Both the position numbers and the translations under genes were made by a program. The notes beneath the pieces are model-generated. The model ran no database searches. It worked only from the letters and a program-made list of their open reading frames with translations, and was not told the origin of the DNA. Below are positions 1 to 11,300 of a DNA stretch of 64,000 nt, piece by piece (within the stretch, counting starts at the first letter, position 1; every line of letters starts with the position of its first letter). Source of the stretch: Incurvaria masculella (lineage: Eukaryota > Arthropoda > Insecta > Lepidoptera > Incurvariidae); NCBI GenBank assembly GCA_946894095.1, contig OX335659.1, forward strand, positions 7,943,501 through 8,007,500. Reading direction: 5' to 3'.

Positions 1-1
1 A

Positions 2-1156
2 CTTGTTGAAGTTGATAGATCATTTGAAGTATATCGCGCCAATATTTTTAAGTTAAAAGAACAATACAGCTCGCATTCCTTGAAACCATCTAAAGTCGAG
101 AAACACGCTACTGATGAGAATGTTGTGAAGCTTCCTACCATCTCGCTACCCTGTTATTCTGGTGAGGACATGACCGCCTGGGTCGGTTATGAGTCCATGT
201 TTCAGGCCCTTGTTATCGATAACAAGTCCCTATGTGACATCAAAAGATTACACTATCTACGTGCGTCACTCACTGGTGATGCGTTGAAGGTTATTGAACA
301 TCTCCCGCTCACCGGGGATAATTTTTATGTAGCCTGGAAGGAGCTTAAAACAAGGTTCGCGAACATGAGACACATTGCTACTGCGCATTGCAAACGTTTA
401 GCAAACGCTTGTGTTGAGAATGCTTCCTCTCACTCTCTTACAAAATTTGTAAGTTCCGTCTCGGATAGCGTGAACGCTTTAAATGCATTACATTTTCCCA
501 CAAGTGAATGGTCATTCTTGTTGGTGAACATTATTCTTGATAAATTGGATGTACAGACTCGCAGACATTTTGAAATGTTGAATTCAACTGATATTCCCAC
601 CTACGATGAATTAATTGCATTCCTACGTAAGCGTGCTCAAGCGCTAGAGGCGTCCGCACCCCCTGCGCGTCCTACACCCCACACTTTCCAGTCTGCTGGA
701 ACACGCAAGTCCCCACACACTTCTGGGGTGAATACTCATTCAACACACCCTCGTACTATTACTATGTTGAACACTGAGTTACCTCGGAGCTGTCCTATGT
801 GCACCCAGCCCACACATGCACTGTCGAAGTGCCCCGATTTTCTAGCACTTTCTTCTGTAGACCGATACAATAAAGCAAAACAACTTCACGTTTGTTTTAA
901 TTGCTTGGCTACGCAACACTCAATAAAAAAATGTATCTCCAAGTACGCTTGTCGCACATGTTCCTCAAAATCCCACCACACATTGTTACACTTTGACCGC
1001 CCATCCACAAACGTGCAGGCTACTGCTAGCGCACCAAGTCCACCTATAAACGTGCAGTCTACCGGAAGCACTCCCCAAACAGTGAATGCACTCTCTACGC
1101 ATTCCAGGGAAACGAATCCTCAACCCTCAAATGTCCTACTTGCCACTGTACTATGA
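2..1156 (+). CDS. gag: BEL/Pao gag region (partial, ends at an in-frame TGA)
   Basis: The frame is open from base 2, so the true start is outside the window. The N-terminal half resembles the capsid-like helical region of BEL gag proteins. The C-terminal part carries Cys/His clusters (CPMC near 796, CFNC near 892, then CRTC followed by SHH) that act as nucleic-acid-binding knuckles. A Ser/Thr/Pro-rich linker follows and the frame stops at TGA 1154-1156. The protease-RT region resumes in the same frame directly after it. BEL elements usually have one gag-pol frame, so this stop is probably a nonsense mutation; programmed readthrough is the alternative. Confidence 0.8.
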   Translation, partial: LVEVDRSFEVYRANIFKLKEQYSSHSLKPSKVEKHATDENVVKLPTISLPCYSGEDMTAWVGYESMFQALVIDNKSLCDIKRLHYLRASLTGDALKVIEHLPLTGDNFYVAWKELKTRFANMRHIATAHCKRLANACVENASSHSLTKFVSSVSDSVNALNALHFPTSEWSFLLVNIILDKLDVQTRRHFEMLNSTDIPTYDELIAFLRKRAQALEASAPPARPTPHTFQSAGTRKSPHTSGVNTHSTHPRTITMLNTELPRSCPMCTQPTHALSKCPDFLALSSVDRYNKAKQLHVCFNCLATQHSIKKCISKYACRTCSSKSHHTLLHFDRPSTNVQATASAPSPPINVQSTGSTPQTVNALSTHSRETNPQPSNVLLATVL

Positions 1157-4100
1157 AATGTCCGGGACAGTCAAGGCTGCTACCAAAATGCACGAGCGCT
1201 TGTGGACACTGGCAGCCAATGTTCTTTTATTGTAAACAGCTTCGCTGAAACATTAAGATTGAAGCGTCGCCCCAACTCTGTGTCTGTCCATGGTATTTCT
1301 AATTTGTCTCTCGATGTAGATCACGGCACAGTTGATTTTGTGATTGCACCGTTGTCCGGACATCCCGTTCTCAAAATGACAGCCTTGTGCATACCAAAAA
1401 TTACTGGTGACCTACCAAACGCACCTCTCCCTGTTTCTTTATGGAACCATGTAATCGGACTTCCGCTCGCGGACCCCAGCTTTGCAATACCCGCTCCTAT
1501 CTCTATTTTATTAGGAGCAGATGTGCTCCAACAAGTCTTAGTTGGTGGCCTTAAAAGTGGACCTCCTGGTACACCCATTGCCTTGGAAACTATTTTCGGT
1601 TGGGCTCTTATGGGCCCTAACTTTGTACCCAATTTACCATCGCATGACCCTGAAGTTCATTCTTTGCATATCACGCTCGATGATATTGTAGAAAGGTTCT
1701 GGAAGGTAGAGGAACCCCCAGAACAAAATTTTCTCCATCCCGATGATGAAATATGTGAAAAATATTTTACTGATAGTGTATCCCGTGATTCTACTGGTAG
1801 GTATTCTATTGCTCTACCTTTTAAGACTCAACCCCCGAATTTGGGTTGCTCTCGAGAAATTGCCACAAAACGCTTTCAATCTCTGGAGCGTAAGTTTCGA
1901 CATAATGAACTCTACAAAAGGGACTATGTAGAGTTTATGAATAATTATTTGAAAAATGGCTACATGCGTTCGTGCACTGACACAGCTCTACATTCATATT
2001 TCTTACCTCATCATGCTGTTTTCAAGGACAGTACCACAACAAAACTTCGTGTCGTTTTTGACGCTTCCTGTCGGAGCGATAATGGAATGTCCTTGAATGA
2101 TTGTCTACATTCTGGACCGAAATTGCAGAAAAATATTGTAGACATTATTGCCCTTTTTCGTTTGAATGCAGTTGCCATAATTGCAGATATTAAACAAATG
2201 TTTCTTCAAATCAATGTTCTCGAGAGTGACCGAAATTATCAAAAAATTCTCTGGCGTCCCAACGAAACAGAACCCATATGCGAATATACCCTCACAACTG
2301 TCACTTTCGGAGTTACTAGCTCTCCTTATCTGGCCATCAGAACCTTGATCCAGTTAGCCCATGATGAAAGTAGTAAGTACCCCCTCGCTGCTCTTGCTCT
2401 ACTCAACTCTACCTACATCGATGATGTACTCGCCGGTGCCGACACAGTCGATGGTGCTCGCATTTTGGTTGAGCAGCTAAACTCTATGCTGAAATGTGGA
2501 GGCTTTGAGCTTAGGAAGTGGGCTAGTAATTTGGAAAAGTGTCTAGACAATATACCCGCTGAATACAAGCAAACTAAGGATTATTCATTTGATCTTGATA
2601 ATCACACATATTTGAAGGTATTGGGACTCCAATGGGATCCCATCTCAGATTGTTTTTCGTACAAAGTTCATCAAACTGAACTCATACCTACAAAACGTGG
2701 TATTCTCTCAGATATCTCCCGCATTTATGACCCTATGGGCTGGATCGCCCCTCTCGTATTTTTGTCCAAACTGATTATTCAAAGGTTGTGGTCCTTAAAA
2801 ATCGGTTGGGATGACTCTATTCCACAAGATTTATTGAAACAATGGATTTCAATAAAGAATGAGTTGTGTATTCTCTCTCAAATGTCTCTACCTCGACACG
2901 TCCCCTCTACAGAAAATGCCGTGCGAGAACTCCATGGCTTCTCAGACAGTTCCCTCTCAGGCTTTGCTGCTGTCATATACCTCCGGGTTGTTAAGCACGG
3001 ATCTGTTTATACTCATTTATTGTTAGCTAAATCAAAGGTTGCCCCACTGAAACCAATTTCTTTGCCCCGACTTGAATTATGTGGTTGCGTCTTACTTTGC
3101 CAACTTATGTCGTACGCAGTGAAATTATATTCACAAAAATTTCACATTGACAAGGTACGATGTTACTCCGACTCAACAATTGCCCTGCATTGGATCCGAT
3201 CCCACCCAAGTCGTTGGAAAATGTTTGTGAGCAACCGTGTTAGCTTGATTCAGGAGCATACATCACCAGACGAATGGGTTCACGTCCGTTCCGAACATAA
3301 TGCAAGTGATTGTGCGAGTCGTGGCTTAACACCATCCCAGCTCGTTGGTCATGCGCAGTGGTGGAATGGTCCATCGTTCCTGCTAAATCTAAATAATGAG
3401 TGTGATTTATCAGAACCACCCCTTCTTGTGTCTGAAGATGATGGTGTTATGGAGACGAAACCTGTTCCATTAACTCTACTTGTAACTGAACACGACTCAA
3501 CCCTTCTTGACAGAGTCTCGACTTTAACTAGGTTAAAACGAGTTACTAGTTACTGCTTACGTTTTGGTTCCCCTAAGTCTCGTCCGCTTATTAAAATCTC
3601 ACCCATGCTCACTACCATTGAATTGGAAAATGCTCTAAGTATTTGGATAAAAATTATCCAGGCTGAACATTTCTTTGAAGACATGTCCCGTATTAAGGCT
3701 AATAAACAGCCTTCTAAGGCTACAGTAAGGTTATCTCCCTTTATTGATGAAAATGGCCTACTGAGAGTAGGAGGTCGACTTCAGGCCGCTCATATTAAAT
3801 CTCAACAGCAACACCCTGCGCTGTTACCTCATAATAGTCCATTGACTAAGTTGATTGTTAGACATTTTCATATTAACTTTGGTCATCCCGGACCAAATGC
3901 TTTGATGTCCCTCTTGCAAAGAAACTTTTGGATTATATCCGCGCGTAGAGTTATAAGATCAGTAGTGTTTAATTGCTCGAATTGCTACCGACTGCGTCCA
4001 AAATTGTCTGCTCCCCCTATGGGTGAGCTTCCCATTGTTCGAGTACAACAAGTAAAGCCTTTTTCGAAAACTGGAATGGATTACGCAGGTCCCTTTAACA

Positions 4101-4969
4101 TTAAAACTTCCAATTTAAGAAACTCTCCTCGCACCAAATGCTATATTTGTGTGTTTGTTTGTATGACTACCAAAGCATGCCATTTAGAACTAGTCAGTGA
4201 ACTGACTACCCAAGCATTCTTGGCTGCACTACAACGTTTCATTTCACGTCGTGGCCGATGTTCTGATTTGTACAGCGACCATGGGACTAACTTTGTAGGC
4301 GCTGATAAAGAATTGCGTCAAATTATTCGTACCCAATCGACTGTTACAGATTTTTGTAGCACACTAAATATTCAGTTTCACTTTATCCCTCCCCACGCAC
4401 CACACTTTGGTGGTTTATGGGAAGCTCTCGTAAAAGGTGTCAAGGTTCATTTGTCTCGTATAATAGGAGCACAGCTTCTTACTTTCGAAGAATTTTACAC
4501 TGTGCTTACCAAAGTTGAAGCGTGCTTAAATTCTCGGCCTCTAACCGCAATGAGCCCCGATCCTAAGGAGCTGACTGCTCTCACTCCAGGTCACTTTTTG
4601 ACCCTGGAACCATTAAATGCTCTTCCCGAACCAAACGTATCTAACACCAATCTAAACCGGTTGAAAAGGTGGCAGTTGGTTCAGAGCCTCCATCAATCCT
4701 TTTGGAATAAGTGGCACAAAGAGTATCTTGGTACTCTACAATCTAGGCCCAAGTGGCACAAGCCCTACAAGAATTTGTCTGAAGGGATGCTTGTCGTCCT
4801 AAAGGAGGACAATTTGCCTCCCCTTAGTTGGCCGCTTGGACGGATTGTTTCTACTACAGCTGGTCCCGACAATATTGTCAGAGTTGTAGAAGTCCGCACT
4901 AGCAACGGTGTATACAAACGTCCTGTAGTTAAAGTAGCACCTTTGCCATATATTGAGGACTCAAATTGA
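1157..4969 (+). CDS. pol: BEL/Pao pol: protease, reverse transcriptase, RNase H, integrase
   Basis: This segment continues the gag frame after the stop at 1154-1156. The retroviral-type protease motif DTGSQCSF lies near 1205. The reverse transcriptase has the block KLRVVFDAS near 2043 and the catalytic YIDD near 2414. RNase H follows (FSDSS near 2940, SDST near 3170). The integrase has an HHCC zinc domain (about 3860-3990) and a DDE core with D in GMDYAG, D in YSDHGTNF and E in GLWEAL. About 1,270 codons are open. There is no methionine near the start, which fits translation as part of a gag-pol polyprotein. The enzymes would copy the element RNA and integrate the cDNA. The gag-pol stop suggests this copy is impaired. 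Confidence 0.88.
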   Translation, partial: NVRDSQGCYQNARALVDTGSQCSFIVNSFAETLRLKRRPNSVSVHGISNLSLDVDHGTVDFVIAPLSGHPVLKMTALCIPKITGDLPNAPLPVSLWNHVIGLPLADPSFAIPAPISILLGADVLQQVLVGGLKSGPPGTPIALETIFGWALMGPNFVPNLPSHDPEVHSLHITLDDIVERFWKVEEPPEQNFLHPDDEICEKYFTDSVSRDSTGRYSIALPFKTQPPNLGCSREIATKRFQSLERKFRHNELYKRDYVEFMNNYLKNGYMRSCTDTALHSYFLPHHAVFKDSTTTKLRVVFDASCRSDNGMSLNDCLHSGPKLQKNIVDIIALFRLNAVAIIADIKQMFLQINVLESDRNYQKILWRPNETEPICEYTLTTVTFGVTSSPYLAIRTLIQLAHDESSKYPLAALALLNSTYIDDVLAGADTVDGARILVEQLNSMLKCGGFELRKWASNLEKCLDNIPAEYKQTKDYSFDLDNHTYLKVLGLQWDPISDCFSYKVHQTELIPTKRGILSDISRIYDPMGWIAPLVFLSKLIIQRLWSLKIGWDDSIPQDLLKQWISIKNELCILSQMSLPRHVPSTENAVRELHGFSDSSLSGFAAVIYLRVVKHGSVYTHLLLAKSKVAPLKPISLPRLELCGCVLLCQLMSYAVKLYSQKFHIDKVRCYSDSTIALHWIRSHPSRWKMFVSNRVSLIQEHTSPDEWVHVRSEHNASDCASRGLTPSQLVGHAQWWNGPSFLLNLNNECDLSEPPLLVSEDDGVMETKPVPLTLLVTEHDSTLLDRVSTLTRLKRVTSYCLRFGSPKSRPLIKISPMLTTIELENALSIWIKIIQAEHFFEDMSRIKANKQPSKATVRLSPFIDENGLLRVGGRLQAAHIKSQQQHPALLPHNSPLTKLIVRHFHINFGHPGPNALMSLLQRNFWIISARRVIRSVVFNCSNCYRLRPKLSAPPMGELPIVRVQQVKPFSKTGMDYAGPFNIKTSNLRNSPRTKCYICVFVCMTTKACHLELVSELTTQAFLAALQRFISRRGRCSDLYSDHGTNFVGADKELRQIIRTQSTVTDFCSTLNIQFHFIPPHAPHFGGLWEALVKGVKVHLSRIIGAQLLTFEEFYTVLTKVEACLNSRPLTAMSPDPKELTALTPGHFLTLEPLNALPEPNVSNTNLNRLKRWQLVQSLHQSFWNKWHKEYLGTLQSRPKWHKPYKNLSEGMLVVLKEDNLPPLSWPLGRIVSTTAGPDNIVRVVEVRTSNGVYKRPVVKVAPLPYIEDSN

Positions 4970-5120
4970 GTGCTATATATTTTTGTATTAATTTTTTATG
5001 TTTGAACCCCTCATTTATAACTTGTTTATTTATTTTAAGTATATACATTTGTAGTAATTCCTCGTCCCTCTCTATTTAATTTGTACATTTTGCTGAATAC
5101 GTGGTTTCAGGGCCGGCACG

Positions 5121-5760
5121 ATGTTTGGACAAACAGATTGATTTTATTTTAGTTCATACAATTCCAAGAGATGGCGCCACTAGTACTTTACAGTTGCGCC
5201 ATTAACTGCACAGATTAGGTAACATAAAAACTACCTATATTAGTTGATTTACCTCTTGCATTCTCACATTTCTAAAAGGCGAAGCCCTTGCCAATTTTTC
5301 TCTCATATACTTATTTTCGTGTACCCTGCCAACAATAATTTGTAGTCACAGCCGCATAGTGCATTCTATCGCAATTTCACTTTATCCAACAGCCATACCT
5401 TGCCCTGTATGAGCCGGCTCTCCGTGTATCCGTTCCTTGAACATAGTGACGTTAGTGGTAGGTGTGCTTGTGTACTGTGAGAGACCCAGCAGAGCAGCCC
5501 CAGGTGAGTCCAAGCCTTGCGCTTGCCCATTTATCGAAACCCACCCAAAACTCCACGAACACCCGGTCGGTCAATCCAGAGCGACTTGGGCGCTCACACC
5601 ACCTGTGGTTTATGTCTGTATTAGAACCCAATTAGGGAAAAGTGATTTAAAGTATTCATGTACATTTTTAGGTAACAACTTGCCTAGTCATTTCGTATTG
5701 ACATTCACACTATAGAAGTGAATTCAGTCCAGTGACACGAAATAAAAGCTTTTACATGGA
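5121..5760 (+). repeat. Probable 3' LTR of the BEL/Pao element
   Basis: A TG-starting segment (TGTTTGGAC at 5121) follows a G-rich stretch after the pol stop, and an AATAAA lies at 5741-5746. These fit an LTR start and its polyadenylation signal. The end is a guess because the 5' LTR is not in the window. Confidence 0.35.
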
Positions 5761-5893
5761 TCTGTATTTCTTTATTGTGAAAGCAACCATTCATATTGAA
5801 ATGAGTACATACCTTAGTCGCTAACCACACAAAATGATATTTAGTCCGGCAATAATACCTGTATTATAAGTTAGTTCGCCCACTCTGAGCCCG

Positions 5894-6224
5894 TAGTCCC
5901 AGCTGTCACCTTAATTGGCGTTTACGGCTGGCGTTTTCAAATATATGGCTAAATTGAAGAGCGCGCACAGTGGGCGTTAAGCGAATTAACATTTGCGAGT
6001 CCGAGTTTGATTTGACAGCTTACTCAACGTTGCCGTAAATATGTCGACGTTGCCGTTTACACCGACTACATACGCGTTATCATACAAATCAGAAGTCCGA
6101 GTTTGACTTTGACAGCTTGAAGAAGTAAAACCACAGATTATCAAGTAAAAACTTGTATGGAGTTTGACGTTTTTACGGAACTTCGAAGTTCCGTAAACCC
6201 CAGTTTAGGTGACAACTGGGACTA
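5894..6224 (+). mobile_element. TA-flanked MITE, family A, copy 1
   Basis: The terminal inverted repeats start TAGTCCCAG and end CTGGGACTA, followed inward by TGTCACC/GGTGACA. The body is about 330 bp and noncoding. Four more copies lie in the window at 13483, 22761, 41683 and 54380. The TA ends suggest mobilisation by a Tc1/mariner-type transposase. Confidence 0.75.
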
Positions 6225-7430
6225 GCTGCTCTGAATACTACATTTAGTTTCTAGGGCAAGCAGAACATCTGGGCCATTAGACGGGGTGATTGAAGGTCTA
6301 TAATCCCAACCCGGGCAGAATCTAACCCTACTTCCTACATAGATGAAGGTCCCCCCACAACTTTACATGGCTTTCGAAACATGGATGACTTGCATTCGTG
6401 ACCAAAATTAATTATCAAACTCGGGAAGATAAAAGAGGGTGTGCATGAACAGAACATGGATCTAACTCATGACCTCTAGCATGGATAGTAAGTCCACCGC
6501 GCCCCTCCCTTTTGAAAAAACTCGAAGAAAACCCACTCCTTACGAAGCTTCAGATTCCTAACCTCAAATGGCTTTAAAATATTTCGAGCTTCCGTTGTTC
6601 TCTTTGGCTTGCAGATTCAACCCACTCGAAGTAATGAAACCCTTTGTAGAATTCAAGCTGGAGTGACTGAAGTGAAATTGGGTAAAAAAATCAATCAAAT
6701 ATATTTAAACAGCCATAAACTTTATTCAATAAATACTCTATTTACATGGAAGTTTTGAACTTCGAATAACAAATATTGAAAACCATAAAAGGATAGGTAA
6801 TTTCCCATAGTTTAGTAAGTACCCTGTTTCTCAAATGGAAGTGTTAAACAATGTTGAAGTTGTGTACACGTAATCACTATGACAAGATCAGACTTGCTAG
6901 GTGTCCTTGACTTTGAAATAAAAAAATTGTAACTTGTATTTTCAGGGTCGTGCAAAAAAGCTTTTGCAAATATTTGTAACTCACGTAAATTAATACATAT
7001 GCAAGCCTAGAATTGGGCAAGTTTGCAGTTACGTGTGTGGCTACTTACTATACATTTTGTATAACAAATATTCTTCGCTAAATCCTGATTTAACCATCTC
7101 CAGCTACCTGAAATCCGATAGTTAACGGGTTACATTGCATATTTACATGGTGCAACCGAAAGATAACTTTGGGATTTTTGGAAGCTGGAGGTGGTGAAAA
7201 CCGGAGTTAGTCAATCGAATGAGCTGTTACGTACCTTATAGATAGTTTGTGACAAAAAGTTATTTCTCTCCCTTATCAAATTAACAAAAGATTAGCTTGT
7301 GTCATAAATATATCGTTTTTCTACAGGTTTACAATTTACTAACGTCACTATTATACTTCGGAAAGAGTATAAAACATGTGAGAAGGGGAATTCTTGAGAT
7401 CACTGCTACAACAAGACTACTAGTGTAATT
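6225..7430. other. Intergenic stretch with no recognisable gene
   Basis: This is AT-rich noncoding sequence downstream of BPNT1. Reading frames are short. Nothing here was recognised. Confidence 0.5.
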
Positions 7431-7628
7431 GAACTAAATAGAGTGGTTATTTCAGGCCTAGAATTGTCTAACTAGACTAACAAACGGCAAAATGCCTTCG
7501 TTATATCAGAATACAAATGCATACGATCAGAACTAAATAGAGTGGTTATTTCAGGCCTAGAATTGTCTAACTAGACTAACAAACGACAAAATGCCTTCGT
7601 TATATCAGAATACAAGTGCATACGATCA
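7431..7628. repeat. 99-bp tandem duplication
   Basis: Two adjacent copies (7431-7529 and 7530-7628) differ at about two positions. The block is followed by a motif at about 7629-7700 (GTCACGTCCCTTATGTC and onward) that recurs at 30992 and in shortened form at 31137 and 32272. This suggests a fragmented dispersed repeat. Confidence 0.8.
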
Positions 7629-7788
7629 GTCACGTCCCTTATGTCGACATGACGTTCACAGGAGTGAATATAAGCAATTCGGAACGGTCGTGCACTGATA
7701 CACAAACACAACTGCGGGAATAACATCGTCTCTCGTGGAGGCACCACTCAGAATGCTTGCTCATCTACTGGTGATAAGTTAGCTAACA

Positions 7789-7864
7789 CAGAATGCATTT
7801 ATTTACATGAAATGCATTCTATTGCATGCATTTATTTACATAAACAGGTAAATAAATGCATTCT
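7789..7864. repeat. Inverted repeat around GAATGCATTTATTTAC
   Basis: CAGAATGCATTTATTTAC near 7789 is repeated inverted near 7847-7864, giving 18-bp arms just downstream of the BPNT1 stop codon. Another direct partial copy lies between the arms. Confidence 0.6.
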
Positions 7865-8049
7865 GATTCTGATACGCATACATTGTTGCATTCTCTGCAA
7901 TATAAGCATTTCGGTACGCAGTGTATATTATTTATTAACCAAGTAGGGCCAGAATCATTTTCAACAAAGAGGCCCTCGGGGCAAAAAGGTTGGGAAGCGC
8001 TGTATAAACTGTCATCAGACACCGAGGACCGATCGATTCGCATTTCCTA

Positions 8050-8310
8050 TTACTTGGCGAGGGCATCCTTGAGCTCCTGCGGGATCCTGTCGAGCACGCG
8101 GCGGTGCAGGTCGGGCGAGGCGGCCGCGAGCACTCCGGTGCGGTTGGCGAGCTGCGCGCCCGCGCCGTACGCGTAGTGCGCGCCCAAGATGTCCGTCAGC
8201 TTGCCGCCCGCCGCCGCCAGCACCGCCTCGGGCGCGCACGTGTCCCACTTCTTGCAGCCGGGGCTCGCGAAAACGTACACCGACGCGGCGCCCTCCAGCA
8301 GCTGGAGCAC
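8050..8310 (-). CDS. BPNT1: BPNT1 exon 5 (terminal)
   Basis: Codes residues 226-311 and the stop TAA at 8050-8052. It carries [16 protein letters not shown] and GGKLTDILG. The acceptor is CGCTAG|GTG. The C terminus (ELKDALAK) matches the length of known family members. Confidence 0.94.
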   Translation of the reverse strand: MLQLLEGAASVYVFASPGCKKWDTCAPEAVLAAAGGKLTDILGAHYAYGAGAQLANRTGVLAAASPDLHRRVLDRIPQELKDALAK

Positions 8311-11300
8311 CTAGCGGGACACGGCCGAAGGTGAAGGCAAACTTAGCCATAGAATTGAGGCAAAATAGGACCCTAGAACGACGGTAACCGATCAGCTATC
8401 GTTTTATATTTTTAGTTTCCATAAAAAGAACTTTTATGCTAACATGATTATGGGACAAACTTGTAATGGAAACATTTTATGATGCATAGATTAATAAAAG
8501 TTGTTCCTTGCCATTTAAGGGGGCCCAACCCGGCGGGCCTAACTCATTCGCGGGCTCGGTACAAAACCGTGCTGTTGCGCTCTGGGACCTCTGTTTCAAA
8601 GAATAAGACAGGCTCCGTGATAAGGAAGATGCAAAATGTCCACAAAATAGACAATGTGCATAGTGTATTATTTGGTAAGATTTACGAAAATTTTAATTTC
8701 AAAACGACTTATAGCTAAAAGTTAACCACGACCGCTGTAGTCAAAAATCTAACAAAAACCAAATAGATTATAAATCTTGATTAAATAAGCTATGTCTGAT
8801 GACTAATCTTTTTAAGATGTTCTTACTTTATCATAGCGTAATCCACCTCCAAAGTTATTGTATAATACGCGCGAAAAATGCGAACTTTCGGACCTTATAA
8901 CTTAGAAACCAAACACAATTTTACAATGCCAATGGTCATCAGACATCTAGTTCGATCAAATAAAGCTATTTTAAGCAAAAGTTTGGATCTCTGACAAGAA
9001 ATATGGGCGTGATCTTCTTTCCCCTTTTGTATGGGGAGATGAGCGGGATGGGCCACCTTAAATTCAAGCCTCAAACTGGTTTGAAAAAGTTTGAAACGCG
9101 TTAACTCCCACAACATAAGCTTATTTTAATTTGATAAAATTCACCCTTCGATCTTTTAGCATCCCTCTTAGATTTTTTTGAATTTGGTAATTTTTATTAA
9201 TTTGTATTTGTGTTTTAAATTAATTTGGTGAGTAATCCTGGGAAAATTCATCCTTTATTTGCTCAGAATCGCTCATGTTTTAATTGATATGAATAGTAAA
9301 TAATGTCTAGCAAAAATAAAAAATATTTCTAAGCATGGTTTGTGAATGAAATGACATTTAAAAATAATATCGTTACCGCTAATATTGTGGGAGTTAAGGT
9401 GCCTCAAAGTTTTTCAAATTAATTTTAGCCTTGAATTTTAATGGCAAGGCCCAATTTTATTAATTAACATCTTAAAATAGTTCAATATTTCCGATAATTA
9501 AGTTTGCAAAAAAGTGTTTATTAAGATAACGGATACGGTCGTTCTAGGGTCTCATGTCACCTTAGGATATAAGATGTGATACTCCGCTGGACCTTGAAAA
9601 TGCGACGGCCCGCCACTGGCTTCTGTGCTGAACCAGTGCGTTGTGCTCGTTCGCGCAGCCATCGCACTTTTATTGTTAAGAGGATAATGAGGTGATCGAG
9701 TACCATACAATGGCTCGTGCCTGTTTCCTCAGTCAAATTGAGTGATATTTTTCTGAAATTTTGCACATCAAATAAACCGACTGAGATCTAAGTCTGTACA
9801 CTTTGTTTTTTTTGATAACTTATGTTCGTGACATACGCCCTTAAATATTAATTACCTTAAATGCCTTAAATACCCATGTTAATTATATCATGGATCTAAA
9901 AAAAATATAAACGTACAGATGTAGCTCTTAGTTTATTCGATGAATAATTTCCGAAAAATATTTTACTGTTTTTTTAAAAAAAAACGGAGTGTCGTATGTG
10001 TGAATTAACTGAATTAACTGGGCCCATTGGCAGCAGAGCAGGTTTTAAATTGAGGGCAGATATAACGCGCTAACGTTTCAGCTCGCTTCAAGCCTCTTGA
10101 GCTAGCGTGCAGACTAGGATGAGGAGAATATCCAGTCCCGGTGTTTACCTCTCTCTCTCTACCTATCTGTATATGTGGCAGGAAAACCCGATTTCTGTTA
10201 AAGCTAGTTTTTGTTAGTTAAAAGTTGAACCGACTAGATTTGAAAAAAAAAAACTGGGTTTGACTAATATTACCCTTTTCGTACTGAACAAGCAATATTA
10301 TAAGTATATAAAATCGACCGTGAAGCAAGGACACATTCATAAAACAAAAAGCTGTAAGCGGGACTGTTCAATAAATAAAGTCCAAGGTTATACTTGAACA
10401 AGCAAGCAAACTTTTAGCTTAACATGCAATAGCAATCCAATGAATGAAAACTAGTTCTTGTCTCAATTATAGTTGGACAGCAACATGGCCACTGTGGGTG
10501 CAGCCGCAAACTCTGCAGAAACGTTTCAAGTTGAAAACAACATTACCCACAGGCAAACAACATTGCACCAGCCAACATAGCTGACGCAAGATCTATGATA
10601 TTTTCGGGTAGGTCACTGTGATGACCCATTTGTGTAACTGATTAATATATTTCATAATATTTATACAGGGAACTGCCGAAAACCATCTTACCAGGTATAT
10701 TCTGACCAGCTTCGAATTTTTTTTTTAAAGTATGCGGCATTCCATAAGGCACCTATTAGATAGGTGAATCAAAGATTAATTCGACAAATATTTTCCTGTC
10801 TATTACCTAGGTATTTAATTATAATCTTAAGATAAGGTAGTATCGCTCATTGCGTAATGTGCAATAGATTAAGTTTTCATTGATATATTTACTTACAAGA
10901 AATGGATTCAAGACTGAATTCTTTGCTGTTGAAGTCGGAGCAAGAGGACTACCCGAGAGATACTCTACAGTATCTTAGAAAAATCTAGGCTTGCCAAGAT
11001 CGAAGATAAGCTCACATATGGAGGGATCCGCAAAGTTCTCACTGGGAGCCAGCTACATAATATGGATATGTAGAGACAGGGAAGTCGAGAGTGCGACTGG
11101 TTAGGTGATGTGGCTTGATGAAAGTCAAAACATCAGCGCTAAGGAAGGAGGATTGGTCTAGGAAGGAGGATTGGTCTAGGAAGGAGGATTGGTCTAGGAA
11201 GGAGGATTGGTCTAGGAAGGAGGATTGGTCTAGGAAGGAGGATTGGTCTAGGAAGGAGGATTGGTCTGGGTTCAAATCCTCAACCCGTTCATGCACCACT

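Larger units (their letters stand above)
1..5780 (+). mobile_element. BEL/Pao LTR retrotransposon, 5' end outside the window
   Basis: The order is gag zinc knuckles, aspartic protease, reverse transcriptase, RNase H, integrase, then a noncoding stretch with a possible 3' LTR. This order and the YIDD reverse transcriptase motif fit the BEL/Pao group. The 5' LTR and the start of gag lie left of the window. Base 2 to 4969 is one reading frame interrupted by a single TGA at 1154-1156. The right boundary is estimated, because no second LTR is available for comparison. Confidence 0.85.

Noticed and set aside
5437..5715. 92-codon frame after the BEL pol
   Set aside because: Lies within the probable LTR, lacks recognisable domains and has no coding bias.
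8015..8350. Alternative frames overlapping BPNT1 exon 5
   Set aside because: They are GC-driven antisense or shifted frames; the real frame matches the BPNT1 C terminus.
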